Origin: Gemmatimonadota bacterium
GTDB lineage: Bacteria; Gemmatimonadota; Gemmatimonadetes; Gemmatimonadales; Gemmatimonadaceae
DNA: 64,000 nucleotides
Reading direction: 5' to 3'
Assembly: GCA_016704465.1 (NCBI GenBank)
Contig: JADJAD010000014.1
Location: forward strand, 231,977 to 295,976
Made by a program: the position numbers and the translations under genes. The notes beneath the pieces were generated by a model that made no database searches, was not told the origin of the DNA, and saw only the letters and a program-made list of their open reading frames with translations. Shown in pieces: positions 37,308 to 45,913 of this stretch (the stretch's first letter is position 1; each line of letters opens with the position of its first letter).

Positions 37308-37727
37308 TTGCGCACACCGCTGAACGAAAGCCACGTTCCCTTCGCCCATGCCGCCCTCCGCATCGCGGCGGGCCTGGCGTTCTGCACCCATGGGGCGCAG
37401 AAGCTCCTCGGGTGGTTCGGTGGCACCGGACCAAACGGCGGGACGGTCGAGCTCATGAGCCGCTTCGGCGCGGCCGGCGTGATCGAACTGGTGGGCGGCC
37501 TGTGCCTCGTCGTGGGCTTCCGCGTGAGGTGGGTGGCATTTCTCGCCTCCGGCGAGATGGCCGTGGCGTACTTCTGGATGCATGCCGCCGGCGCCGGCTC
37601 CATCTGGTGGTGGAGCAATCGGGGCGAGCTGGTGATGATATACTCGTTCGTCTGGCTGCTCTTCGCCGCGTGGGGCGCGGGTCCCTACAGCGTCGATGCC
37701 GCACTCGACGAGCGCGGCAAGGCGTAG
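37308..37727 (+). CDS. DoxX family membrane protein
   Basis: 139 residues with TTG start at 37308, chosen because AAGGAG (37296-37301) lies 6 nt upstream and family homology begins just after it. The longer frame has no start signal. Four helices are visible with DoxX landmarks: LRIAAGLAFCTHGAQKLLGWFGG, GAAGVIELVGGLCLVVGF, FLASGEMAVAYFWMHA and GELVMIYSFVWLLFAAWG. DoxX proteins sit in the inner membrane and have been linked to redox homeostasis and thiosulfate:quinone oxidoreductase. The partner is unknown here. Confidence 0.88.
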   Translation: MRTPLNESHVPFAHAALRIAAGLAFCTHGAQKLLGWFGGTGPNGGTVELMSRFGAAGVIELVGGLCLVVGFRVRWVAFLASGEMAVAYFWMHAAGAGSIWWWSNRGELVMIYSFVWLLFAAWGAGPYSVDAALDERGKA

Positions 37728-37837
37728 TCGCAGCTTGAAGGCGCCAGCGGGAGTCCTCGGGGCAGCGGGGGTCAGGGTACGAACGAAAGCCACTGGCGCC
37801 CGCTGAGGGGCGCCAGCTGAGGGTCGCCAGCGGCGCG

Positions 37838-38350
37838 CTACTCGAGGTCCGGCACGTACGCCTCTTCTTCACGCTCCCGCAGGTTGGGATCGCGTTGCAG
37901 TATGCGCACGCAGCTGTTCCAGCGCAGGATCGCCTCGTCGTTGCTCGGTGAGCGCAGCGCATCGGCTTTCTCGTACCAGCGCAGCGCCTTCTCGATCCAC
38001 GCGAAGGCCATCTCGCCCGAGCGTGGCAGGTGGCGCGTCACGATCGACTTGGCCCATCGCTCGCAGATGATGCCATGGTAGTACGCATTCGCGTACGGAT
38101 CCTTGAGCGCCGCGGCCGCGCTCTCGGCGCGGGCCAGGTCGCCCGAATGGCTCCCGCCGAACTGGTCCGAGATCGACAGCACGTGGGTGACGAGCGCGTC
38201 CACATTGCCGGGGTCCACGGCCAGTACGTCCAGGCAAATGCTCTCGGCGGCGACCGAGTCGTTGAGCAACCGGTACCGATGCGCCTTCTGGAGCGCCGCG
38301 GCGATGCCTTCCCGCGAAATCGGCTTGAGATCAGGGATGTCCGGGGTCAT
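37838..38350 (-). CDS. TPR-like protein coupled to sdhB
   Basis: A 170-residue cytosolic protein with helical repeats resembling tetratricopeptides: ALQKAHRYRLLNDSVAAESICLDVLAVDPGNVDALV, then RAESAAAALKDPYANAYYHGIICERWAKSI, then WIEKALRWYEKADAL. Its ATG overlaps the sdhB stop as ATGA, so it is translated from the same message as succinate dehydrogenase. TPR proteins bind partners; a role in Sdh assembly or in scaffolding the quinone-linked complex would fit, but this is inference. No match to SdhE or SdhAF factors was recognised. Confidence 0.6.
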   Translation of the reverse strand: MTPDIPDLKPISREGIAAALQKAHRYRLLNDSVAAESICLDVLAVDPGNVDALVTHVLSISDQFGGSHSGDLARAESAAAALKDPYANAYYHGIICERWAKSIVTRHLPRSGEMAFAWIEKALRWYEKADALRSPSNDEAILRWNSCVRILQRDPNLREREEEAYVPDLE

Positions 38351-39093
38351 TTCTTTCCCCTCAGCAGGCGCACCAGCTTCACGACCGGATCATAGAACTC
38401 GTCGACGACCCGCTCCTTCAGCGGGATAATCGCATTGTCGGTGATCGTGATGTGCTCCGGGCAGGCGCTGGTGCAGCACTTGGTGATGTTGCAGTACCCG
38501 ATCGAGTGGTTGTCCTTGAGATCGCGCAGGCGATCCTCGGTGTCAAGAGGGTGCATCTCGAGTGCGGCAGCGTACACCAGGAAGCGCGGGCCGATGAACT
38601 CGTCGTGCTTGTGGTGGTCACGCAGGACGTGGCAGACGTCCTGGCACAGGTAGCACTCGATGCACTTCCGGAACTCCTGCACCCGATCCACGTCGGCTTG
38701 TGCCATGCGCCAGGTGCCATCGGGGGCATCGGGCGGTCGCGGGGTGAATTTCTTGATCTTCTTCTTCACCTCGTAGTTCCACGACACGTCCGTCACCAGG
38801 TCGCGCACGTGGGGAAAGGCGCGCATCGGCTCGATGGTCACCGCCTCGCCCGCCGGGAGCTCGTCCATGCGCGTCATGCACATGAGCTTTGGCCGCCCGT
38901 TGATCTCCGCCGAGCACGAGCCGCACTTTCCGGCCTTGCAGTTCCATCGCACCGCAAGGTCGCCGGCCTCCGACGCCTGGATCTGGTGCACGGCGTCGAG
39001 TACCACCATCCCCTCGGTGACCTCGGTCGCGTAGTCCGTAAACGCACCCTGTCCCCGTTCGCCGCGCCAGATCTTGAAGGTCGTGCTGGCCAT
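38347..39093 (-). CDS. sdhB: Succinate dehydrogenase/fumarate reductase iron-sulfur subunit
   Basis: 248 residues. The plant-type [2Fe-2S] motif CKAGKCGSCSAEI with a fourth Cys at KLMC is followed by the cluster motifs CIECYLCQDVC and CCTSACPEHI for the [4Fe-4S] and [3Fe-4S] centres. This subunit passes electrons from SdhA flavin to quinone in the membrane. Order is sdhC-sdhA-sdhB-TPR on the minus strand; a 72-nt gap separates it from sdhA, and it overlaps the TPR gene by 4 nt. C-terminal sequence reads VVKLVRLLRGKK. Confidence 0.96.
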   Translation of the reverse strand: MASTTFKIWRGERGQGAFTDYATEVTEGMVVLDAVHQIQASEAGDLAVRWNCKAGKCGSCSAEINGRPKLMCMTRMDELPAGEAVTIEPMRAFPHVRDLVTDVSWNYEVKKKIKKFTPRPPDAPDGTWRMAQADVDRVQEFRKCIECYLCQDVCHVLRDHHKHDEFIGPRFLVYAAALEMHPLDTEDRLRDLKDNHSIGYCNITKCCTSACPEHITITDNAIIPLKERVVDEFYDPVVKLVRLLRGKK

Positions 39094-39165
39094 GTCGAGT
39101 TCCGCTGGTCGAAGGATCGTCGATCGCTTGCTGCGCTACTGCACGCGCTACTGCCTGCCCTGCCG

Positions 39166-40983
39166 CTAGCTCTTCTGCTCCTCGATGATCGCCTGCAGGT
39201 CGTCGGGCATTGGCGGGATGGGGCGTCGCTCCAGCTGCATGGTGCCATCGGCCCCACGGCGCACGACAATGTTGAACGTCGCGTACGCGGCGTCCTTGTC
39301 GGGATAGTCATCGCGGAAATGCCCGCCGCGACTCTCCTTGCGTTCCAGGGCGGCGAGGGTGATCGCCTCGGAGACGGTGAGCAGGTGCCGCAGGTCGAGC
39401 GCGGTATGCCAGCCGGGGTTGTACTCCCGGTTGCCGTGCACGCCGGCATGCTGCGCGCGCTCGGAGAGTGCGGCCAGCCGGTCCAGCGCCTGCTGCATCT
39501 CTCCCTCTTGCCGCACGATCCCCACCAGGTCCTGCATCATGCGCTGCAGCTCGTGCTGGATCGCGTAGGGCGCCTCGGGGCTCCCGTCACGCTCGAACGG
39601 GGCGAGCGCGCTCGCCGCCGCCGCTTCGGCGGCCCCCGCCTCGACGCGCGGCGCCGGTTGCTCTCGGGCAAACTGCGCCGCGTACTCGCCCGCGCGCTTG
39701 CCGAAGACGAGCAGGTCGGACAGCGAATTCCCGCCCAGTCGGTTGGCACCGTGCAGTCCTGCGGCGCACTCTCCCGCGGCGAACAGCCCCGGCACGCTGG
39801 TCATCTGCGAGTCACCATCCACACGGATTCCGCCCATGATGTAGTGCGTCGTCGGGCCGACTTCCATGGGCGTCGTCGTGATGTCGATGTTCGCCAGCTG
39901 CATGAACTGGTGATACATGGACGGCAGCTTCTTCTTGATGTGCTCCGCGGCCTTGGGGAGCCGCTCCTTGATCCACGCGATGTCGAGGTACACACCGCCG
40001 TGCGGACTACCGCGCCCCTCGCGCACCTCGCGCTGGATGCAGCGCGCCACGTGGTCGCGCGTGAGCAACTCGGGCGGCCGGCGCGCCGACTTGTCCCCCT
40101 GCGTGTAGCGCCACCCTTCCTCCTCGTTGTCCGCCGTCTGGCTCCGGTAGTTCTCCGGAATGTCGTCGAACATGAAGCGCTTCCCCTCGGAGTTGCGCAG
40201 CACACCGCCCTCGCCGCGCACCCCCTCGGTCACGAGGATCCCGCGCACACTGGGCGGCCACACCATGCCTGTGGGGTGAAACTGCACGAACTCCATGTCG
40301 ATCAGGTCGGCCCCGGCGTGGTACGCCAGCGAGTGACCATCGCCCGTGTACTCCCAGCTGTTGCTGGTGATGTCGAACGCCCGCCCGATGCCGCCCGTCG
40401 CCAGCACCACCGCGCCGCTCGAGAACAGGCGGAAGCGACCGCGCTCGCGGTCATACGCCATCGCCCCCACCACCCGCTCACCGTCCTGGAGCAGCTGGAT
40501 GACCGTCACCTCCATGTGCACGTCGATCCCCTGGTGGATCGCATGGTCCTGGAGCGTCCGGATCATCTCCAGCCCCGTGCGGTCGCCGACGTGGGCGAGG
40601 CGCGGGTAGCGGTGGCCGCCGAAGTTGCGCTGCAAGATGCGCCCGTCGGGGGTGCGATCGAAGACCGCCCCCCACGCTTCCAACTCGCGAATGCGATCCG
40701 GCGCCTCTTGCGCGTGCAGCTCGGCCATCCGCCAGTTGTTCATGTATTGTCCGCCGCGCATGGTGTCGGCGAAGTGGACCCGCCAGCTGTCGCGGTCGTC
40801 CACGTTGCCCATCGCGGCCGCCGCTCCACCCTCGGCCATCACCGTGTGCGCCTTGCCTAACAGCGACTTGCACACCAGCCCCACGCGGACGCCGGTCGCG
40901 GCGGCGGCGATCGCGGCCCGCAGTCCCGCCCCACCGGCCCCGATGACCAGGACATCGTGCTCCACACGCTCGAAATCCGCCAT
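39166..40983 (-). CDS. sdhA: Succinate dehydrogenase/fumarate reductase flavoprotein subunit
   Basis: 605 residues. The FAD-binding N-terminus is HDVLVIGAGGAGLRAAIAA, and GKAHTVMAEGG carries the His that links FAD covalently in this family. Catalytic-site signatures FVQFHPTGM, LVTEGVRGEGGVL and MGGIRVDGDSQ are all present. It oxidises succinate to fumarate on the cytosolic face. The ATG immediately follows the sdhC stop codon (TAGATG), so the two are cotranscribed and probably translationally coupled. Confidence 0.97.
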   Translation of the reverse strand: MADFERVEHDVLVIGAGGAGLRAAIAAAATGVRVGLVCKSLLGKAHTVMAEGGAAAAMGNVDDRDSWRVHFADTMRGGQYMNNWRMAELHAQEAPDRIRELEAWGAVFDRTPDGRILQRNFGGHRYPRLAHVGDRTGLEMIRTLQDHAIHQGIDVHMEVTVIQLLQDGERVVGAMAYDRERGRFRLFSSGAVVLATGGIGRAFDITSNSWEYTGDGHSLAYHAGADLIDMEFVQFHPTGMVWPPSVRGILVTEGVRGEGGVLRNSEGKRFMFDDIPENYRSQTADNEEEGWRYTQGDKSARRPPELLTRDHVARCIQREVREGRGSPHGGVYLDIAWIKERLPKAAEHIKKKLPSMYHQFMQLANIDITTTPMEVGPTTHYIMGGIRVDGDSQMTSVPGLFAAGECAAGLHGANRLGGNSLSDLLVFGKRAGEYAAQFAREQPAPRVEAGAAEAAAASALAPFERDGSPEAPYAIQHELQRMMQDLVGIVRQEGEMQQALDRLAALSERAQHAGVHGNREYNPGWHTALDLRHLLTVSEAITLAALERKESRGGHFRDDYPDKDAAYATFNIVVRRGADGTMQLERRPIPPMPDDLQAIIEEQKS

Positions 40984-41784
40984 CTACAGGATCCTCAGGT
41001 CGGTGATCACGCCCAGCGCGCAGAGTCGGATGTAGACGTCGGTCAGTGCCACCGAGAACAGGCTGCACCAGGCCCAGTTCATGTGGCCCCGGTTGCACGC
41101 GCTGGAGCAGTCGTAGGCGACCTTGCGCGCGCGCGACCCGGACAGCTTGTCACGAAATCCGCCGATCACGTGCCGCATGGAATGACACCCGATCGTGTAG
41201 CCGGATAGCAGGAGCACGTTCACCAGCATCACGATCGTGCCGACCCCGATGCCGAATTGCGTGCCGCCGTTGCCGCTGCTGAACCAGAAGGCCAGCCACG
41301 CGTCGTGCCAGAGAAAGACCAGCAGGATGAACGAGAGCAGCAGTCCGTAGCGATGGAAGTTCTGCATCACCAGCGGAAAGGACTTCTCCCCCCAATACGT
41401 CTTGCGCGGCTCCCCCACCGCGCACGACGGCGGATCGGCCCAGAACGCCTTGTAGTAGGCGCCGCGATAGTAGTAGCAGGTGAAGCGGAACAGCGCCGGG
41501 ATCGGCAGGATGATCAGCGCGGGCGAGAACGGGAGCCACCCCGGCCACCACACCGGCTTGGGCCCGAACCAGGCATGCGGCGAGTCGCCCCAGATTTCCG
41601 GCGAGTAGAACGGCGACAGGTAGGGCCCGCTGGTGTAGTGCGCGTTGGCGAACGCCGCATACGTGGCGTACACGAGGAAGCTGGTCAGGATCGTGACGAC
41701 GAAGACGTTCGGCACCCACCACGCATCGCGTCGCAGGGTCTCGCCGAACTTGCGCTGGTCCATGACGGGCAGCGAGCGGTGCAT
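40984..41784 (-). CDS. sdhC: Succinate dehydrogenase cytochrome b-type membrane anchor
   Basis: About 266 residues from ATG 41784 (ATG 41763 is possible). About five transmembrane helices are visible, with His residues at the right kind of position for haem: QNFHRYGLLLSF, FLWHDAWLAFW and SGYTIGCHSMRHVIGG. Sequence WFGPKPVWWPGWLPFSPALIILPIPALFRFTCYYYRGAYYKAF is a long hydrophobic stretch. Size and context match the single large anchor of the actinobacterial/acidobacterial-type Sdh rather than the two small SdhC/SdhD anchors. No separate sdhD is present. It is the first gene of the sdh operon. Confidence 0.88.
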   Translation of the reverse strand: MHRSLPVMDQRKFGETLRRDAWWVPNVFVVTILTSFLVYATYAAFANAHYTSGPYLSPFYSPEIWGDSPHAWFGPKPVWWPGWLPFSPALIILPIPALFRFTCYYYRGAYYKAFWADPPSCAVGEPRKTYWGEKSFPLVMQNFHRYGLLLSFILLVFLWHDAWLAFWFSSGNGGTQFGIGVGTIVMLVNVLLLSGYTIGCHSMRHVIGGFRDKLSGSRARKVAYDCSSACNRGHMNWAWCSLFSVALTDVYIRLCALGVITDLRIL

Positions 41785-42093
41785 GCAGTGGATCCTGGGC
41801 TGGCGGTGAGGTGCGCAGATCCTGCAAACCCGATGACCGGAATCAGGCTCGGGAGATAATGCGCCCGGATTCGGGAATCGGCAACGCGCTGGGGGGCCAG
41901 GAGGAGCGATTCTCGTCCGGGCGTGCAGCTCGCGGCGCGCAGCCATTCAAACGCTCCGGCCACGGCAGAAGGCCGCCCGGGCCGAGCCGCCGCCCCTGTA
42001 CGCCCACCCTTCGCTCGCCCGACAGCCGCCCGACAGCCGCCTGACGATCGCCCCCCCGATCCCCACCGATCCCCACCGATCGCCCGGCCCTGC
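41785..42093. other. Region upstream of sdhC with short direct repeats
   Basis: About 310 bases, which should hold the sdh operon promoter (transcription towards lower coordinates). It contains two short direct repeats, CCCGACAGCCGC near 42018-42040 and GATCCCCACC twice at 42058-42078, the latter resembling the 9-bp repeat unit at 17446. No clear promoter was found. Confidence 0.5.
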
Positions 42094-44436
42094 CTAACGC
42101 CTCACGTACCGCACGTACTTCACCACCAGCGCCCCAGACGCCGGACGGCGCCAGGGAACCGCCGACCACCGCCCCTCCAGGTCGGTCGGCCACCCGCTGT
42201 TCCACACCACGTACAGGTCGCTCCCCGGCGACGTGGTCCAGCGCAGGCGCGCGTTCACCGACAGCCGCTCGCTCTCGTTCTCCCACTGGGCAAACAGCGT
42301 CCCGCTCAATCGCGCGCTGGCTGCCACGTCCATGCGCGTGCGCACCGTGTTGGCCGTGAAGCGCGGCCCTCCCGATGGATCGCCCGGCTGCGCCGGAAAG
42401 CGGGCCGACACACGCTCAAAGTCGCCCTGAATGAGAACGTGCGGCTGGAGACGCAGGCTCATCGACAGCTCGAGCTCCGTGGACTCTCCGTCGTAGAAGT
42501 CGCCGCGACTCAGGTTCATGTCGCCGGCGAGCGCGCGCGCCGGTGACGTCTCGTACGACAGCTCTACGCGCGCCCAATCGTATCGCCTGGCAGCGACGTC
42601 CTTCCCCGGAAAGAGCTCAAAGTCCTCGTCAGGCGCGTCGATGTATCGCTGCAGGTTCAGCTCGAACTCGGCGCCGTTCTCGAACTCGGCGCCCAGCGGC
42701 CGCACCTCGAACGAGGCGTTGTTCACCCCACGGCGTCCCGACCCCGGAAGCGACTGCACGTAGTTCCATTGCAGCAGGTTCAGCGACAGCCGCCGCACGC
42801 CGAGCGCCCGAAGCGGACCACCGAGCGGACCCAGCGCCTGCGGGCGCGGGGTAAGGTTGGCCTGTCCGCTGTACCGCGTGATCCCACCCTGCTGTACGAA
42901 GCCGAGCGCCGGGTCGAAGCCCGCCCCCACGCGATCGAAGCGTGCGACGATGTCGGCATTGTCGTTCGGATAGTCGATCATGAGGCGGGCGAAGGTCGGG
43001 TCCCCGGGACTATCGCCGCCGTCGACCGCCACGTTGCCAACGAGCACCAGGTTCTGGTCCTTGATGATCCAGGGGAAGTTGAAGTCCACCCCACCCGATG
43101 TGCCCCCGCGCGACGTTCCTGCCTCCAGCGCGCCCCCGACGTCCTGATGCGTGAGCATCGCGCCCACGTAGCCTCGCCCCAGCACGTCGCGCTTGACCCG
43201 GGCGACGTAGTCGGTGGCGGGAGCATCGCCTCCCGTGCGGGTGGCGAGAAACCCCACCTGCTGCCCTCCCAAACGACCCGTGAGCCGCGCCCCCGCGTAC
43301 AGGGGAACCGGGCGCCGGTCGAGACCGAGTCCGATGCGCCGGCTGTAGAAGAGCAACGTCTGCTCCCGTCGCCCGAACTCGAAGATCCCCGATCCCTCGG
43401 TAAAGAAGGGACGCTGCTCGGGAAAGAAGAGGGGGAACCGCGTGAGGTTGACGATCTGCCGGTCCACCTCGGCCTGGGCAAAGTCGGCGTTGGCGGTGAT
43501 GTCGAGCGTGAGCGTGGGGGCGGGCGCGAACTTGGCATCGAGCCCCGCGTCGCCGAGCAGCGCGCTCCCCGACGTGGTCGTGACCGCGCTCCCCGGGGCG
43601 TAGCGGCGCTCCGTGAGGCGGCTCGTGAGCGCCGCGTACGGGCGCATCTCGACGATGGCCCGTGGCGGCAGGTCGCCGATCGACGACGCCGCGGCGAATC
43701 CTTGCACCTGACCGGCCCGTTCGAGGAAGCGGATACCTTCCGTCCGACGCCAGGCCCGCCACAGCGACGATTCGTTCTTGCGGCGGATGAACCGGTTCAG
43801 GTTCACGTCCCACCGGTCCACCGAGCGGTCGTAGCGCAACGTTTGCCAGGGGATGAAGATCTCAGCCTGCCACCCCTCGGTCGTCACGCGCGCGCGCACG
43901 TCCCAGATGCCGTCCCACTCACGCGACTCCTGCTCGAACGACAGGATCTCCGCGTCCTGCAGCGCACCGTTGGGATTCACCCGAAAGAGGAACGCCGTGC
44001 GCTTGTCGGCCAGCGGCGACAGCATGAGGGTGAAGGTGTCGTCCGTCTCCAGGTCGGCGTCACGACGCAGCTGTGCCCGGCGAATGCCACGCGGCGTTGC
44101 GTCGTACATCCACGCGCCGATCCACAGCCCCTCGCGCGTCCCCACGAAGCGCACGACCGTGCGTTCGCTGGATGGCGTCCCCTCGGCGGGGTCGCGCTGG
44201 GTGAACTCCGAGATGCTGTCGGCGGCGCTCCACGCCGGCTCGATGAGGGCGCCGTCGAGGCGGAGGGGGGTGGTGGTCAGGTGGATCGTGGGGACGCCGG
44301 GCGCAGCGGACGCTGAGGCAGCGGGCTGCTGCGACCGCAAGGGGAGCGAGACGAGCGATGCTACCGTGGCGACTCGCGCCGCGGTGCGGCAGACCGCAGC
44401 GACTGAGGACCACGGGACGATCTGGGTACGCGGCAT
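42094..44436 (-). CDS. DUF5916 outer-membrane protein with CBM9-like N-terminal domain
   Basis: 780 residues with a signal peptide (VASLVSLPLRSQQ). Residues about 45-235 form a carbohydrate-binding-family-9-like domain: LDGALIEPAWSAADSISEFTQRDPAEG, VVRFVGTREGLWIGAWMYD, DDTFTLMLSPLADKRTAFLFRVNPNG. The rest is the DUF5916 region, a strand-rich barrel-like segment (FPLFFPEQRPFFTEGSGIFEFG, LTGRLGGQQVGFLATRTGG, GNVAVDGGDSPGDP, ELSMSLRLQPHVLIQGDFE). Members are thought to be outer-membrane proteins of unknown role. It follows the gntP-like gene on the same strand with 112 bases between, so could belong to that operon. Confidence 0.85.
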   Translation of the reverse strand: MPRTQIVPWSSVAAVCRTAARVATVASLVSLPLRSQQPAASASAAPGVPTIHLTTTPLRLDGALIEPAWSAADSISEFTQRDPAEGTPSSERTVVRFVGTREGLWIGAWMYDATPRGIRRAQLRRDADLETDDTFTLMLSPLADKRTAFLFRVNPNGALQDAEILSFEQESREWDGIWDVRARVTTEGWQAEIFIPWQTLRYDRSVDRWDVNLNRFIRRKNESSLWRAWRRTEGIRFLERAGQVQGFAAASSIGDLPPRAIVEMRPYAALTSRLTERRYAPGSAVTTTSGSALLGDAGLDAKFAPAPTLTLDITANADFAQAEVDRQIVNLTRFPLFFPEQRPFFTEGSGIFEFGRREQTLLFYSRRIGLGLDRRPVPLYAGARLTGRLGGQQVGFLATRTGGDAPATDYVARVKRDVLGRGYVGAMLTHQDVGGALEAGTSRGGTSGGVDFNFPWIIKDQNLVLVGNVAVDGGDSPGDPTFARLMIDYPNDNADIVARFDRVGAGFDPALGFVQQGGITRYSGQANLTPRPQALGPLGGPLRALGVRRLSLNLLQWNYVQSLPGSGRRGVNNASFEVRPLGAEFENGAEFELNLQRYIDAPDEDFELFPGKDVAARRYDWARVELSYETSPARALAGDMNLSRGDFYDGESTELELSMSLRLQPHVLIQGDFERVSARFPAQPGDPSGGPRFTANTVRTRMDVAASARLSGTLFAQWENESERLSVNARLRWTTSPGSDLYVVWNSGWPTDLEGRWSAVPWRRPASGALVVKYVRYVRR

Positions 44437-44548
44437 GGATGGTCGAGACGGTCTGGTGTCTCCGACGCCGCGGGTTGAGGCCGGCGCGAGGCGGAAGGTA
44501 GCGTCGAGCGCACGGCGGAGCGCGATGCGTCGGCACCTTCCTCCGCCC

Positions 44549-45904
44549 TCAGATCACCCCAACGGCCCACAACGCATACACCATGACCATCGCCACCAAC
44601 CCATTCACCAGCGTCACGCCGCCGTACGAAATCAGCGCCGACCGCAGCGACATGCGCGACAGCGACATGCACACCCAGAAGTAGCTGGAGTTCATGTACT
44701 TCACGATCATGGAGCCGGCCGCACCAGCGAGCATCGTCGCTTCGGGCGACAGCCCGAGGGTCCCCATCATGGGCGCGCTGATCGTCGCCGACGTGATCAC
44801 CCCTACAGTGGTGGAACCGGTGACCATGTTCCCCACCACCCCTAGCACGAATGGCAGGAAGATGGACGGGAGCCCGGTCGCGACCATTCCCGTTGCGATC
44901 GCGTCGACGGCCGGCGTCTCGCGCAGGATCTGGCTCAGCGCCCCGCCCAGTCCCGTCACCATGATGATCATCGACGACGTGGCAAGTGCGCTCTCCACCC
45001 ACGCGCCCTTGCGCGCATCGGCCTGCTCCGGTCGCGTGTTGCGATAGGCGAGCAGTACGCCGACGCACAGCGCAACCACCGGCCAGCCGAGGTACGTCAT
45101 CACGACGTTCACGATGTGCCCCTTGGGTAGGGCAAGGGCGCTCACTCCTTGGCCGGCGATGAGCAGGAGCGGGATGATGATCGGCGCGTAGGCCGACCAG
45201 GTCGAGGGAAGTTGCGACTCCAGCCCGCGATCGACGAACGACTGCCCGGCAAACTCGGCGGACGGCGGCGACACGACCCGCGGGCCGACGAGCCGCGCGT
45301 ATCCCCACCCGGCGAGGCTGGCGATGAAGGTGATCAGGCTCCCGTACAGGATCACACGCCCCACGTCGGCCCCGACGATGGCCACGGCGGCCAGCGGCCC
45401 GGGCGTCGGCGGCACCATGGCGTGCGTCAGCTGCATCGCCCCCACCAAGCCGGTCGCCATCTCGCTCATGGTCAGCCCGGTCTTGAGCGCCGCCGAGTGC
45501 ACGAGCGGGTTGAGGATCACGTAGCCGACATCCGAGAAGATGGCGATCCCGATCACGAAGCCGCTGAGGGTGAGCGCGAGCGGCATGTGCTTCTCGCCCA
45601 CCCACCGGATCATCGACATCGTGATGCGCTCCACCCCCCCGGTGTGCTTCAGCGCCTCGGCGAGAATCGACCCCAGCACGATGACCACGGCGATGCTCTG
45701 GATGGTCTTGCCGAAGCCCACCTCGAAGGCCTTGATGAAGGCCGCGCGGTCGATGCCGGGGACGAGGGCGAAGAGCAGGATCGGAACGAGCAGCGCCGGA
45801 AACACGTGCCACTTGAGGCGCGTGATGGCGAGGAAGAGCAGCGCCACGACCGCGACGAGGCCGCCCACGGCGATGACGACGCTATCGGTGATCGTCGGTT
45901 GCAT
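44549..45904 (-). CDS. GntP-family permease (hydroxyacid/gluconate:H+ symporter)
   Basis: 451 residues with about 12-13 membrane helices. GntP family signatures: FGKTIQSIAVVIVLGSILAEALKHTGG, SGFVIGIAIFSDVGYVILNPL, THAMVPPTPGPLAA, GNMVTGSTTVGVITSATIS and AGAAGSMIVKYMNSSYFWV. Members import gluconate, glycerate, fructuronate or related acids with H+. It lies directly downstream of the FAD/Fe-S hydroxyacid oxidoreductase, so a 2-hydroxyacid substrate is likely but unproved. Gap to that gene is 9 nt. Confidence 0.92.
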   Translation of the reverse strand: MQPTITDSVVIAVGGLVAVVALLFLAITRLKWHVFPALLVPILLFALVPGIDRAAFIKAFEVGFGKTIQSIAVVIVLGSILAEALKHTGGVERITMSMIRWVGEKHMPLALTLSGFVIGIAIFSDVGYVILNPLVHSAALKTGLTMSEMATGLVGAMQLTHAMVPPTPGPLAAVAIVGADVGRVILYGSLITFIASLAGWGYARLVGPRVVSPPSAEFAGQSFVDRGLESQLPSTWSAYAPIIIPLLLIAGQGVSALALPKGHIVNVVMTYLGWPVVALCVGVLLAYRNTRPEQADARKGAWVESALATSSMIIMVTGLGGALSQILRETPAVDAIATGMVATGLPSIFLPFVLGVVGNMVTGSTTVGVITSATISAPMMGTLGLSPEATMLAGAAGSMIVKYMNSSYFWVCMSLSRMSLRSALISYGGVTLVNGLVAMVMVYALWAVGVI

Positions 45905-45913
45905 GCGATGTCG

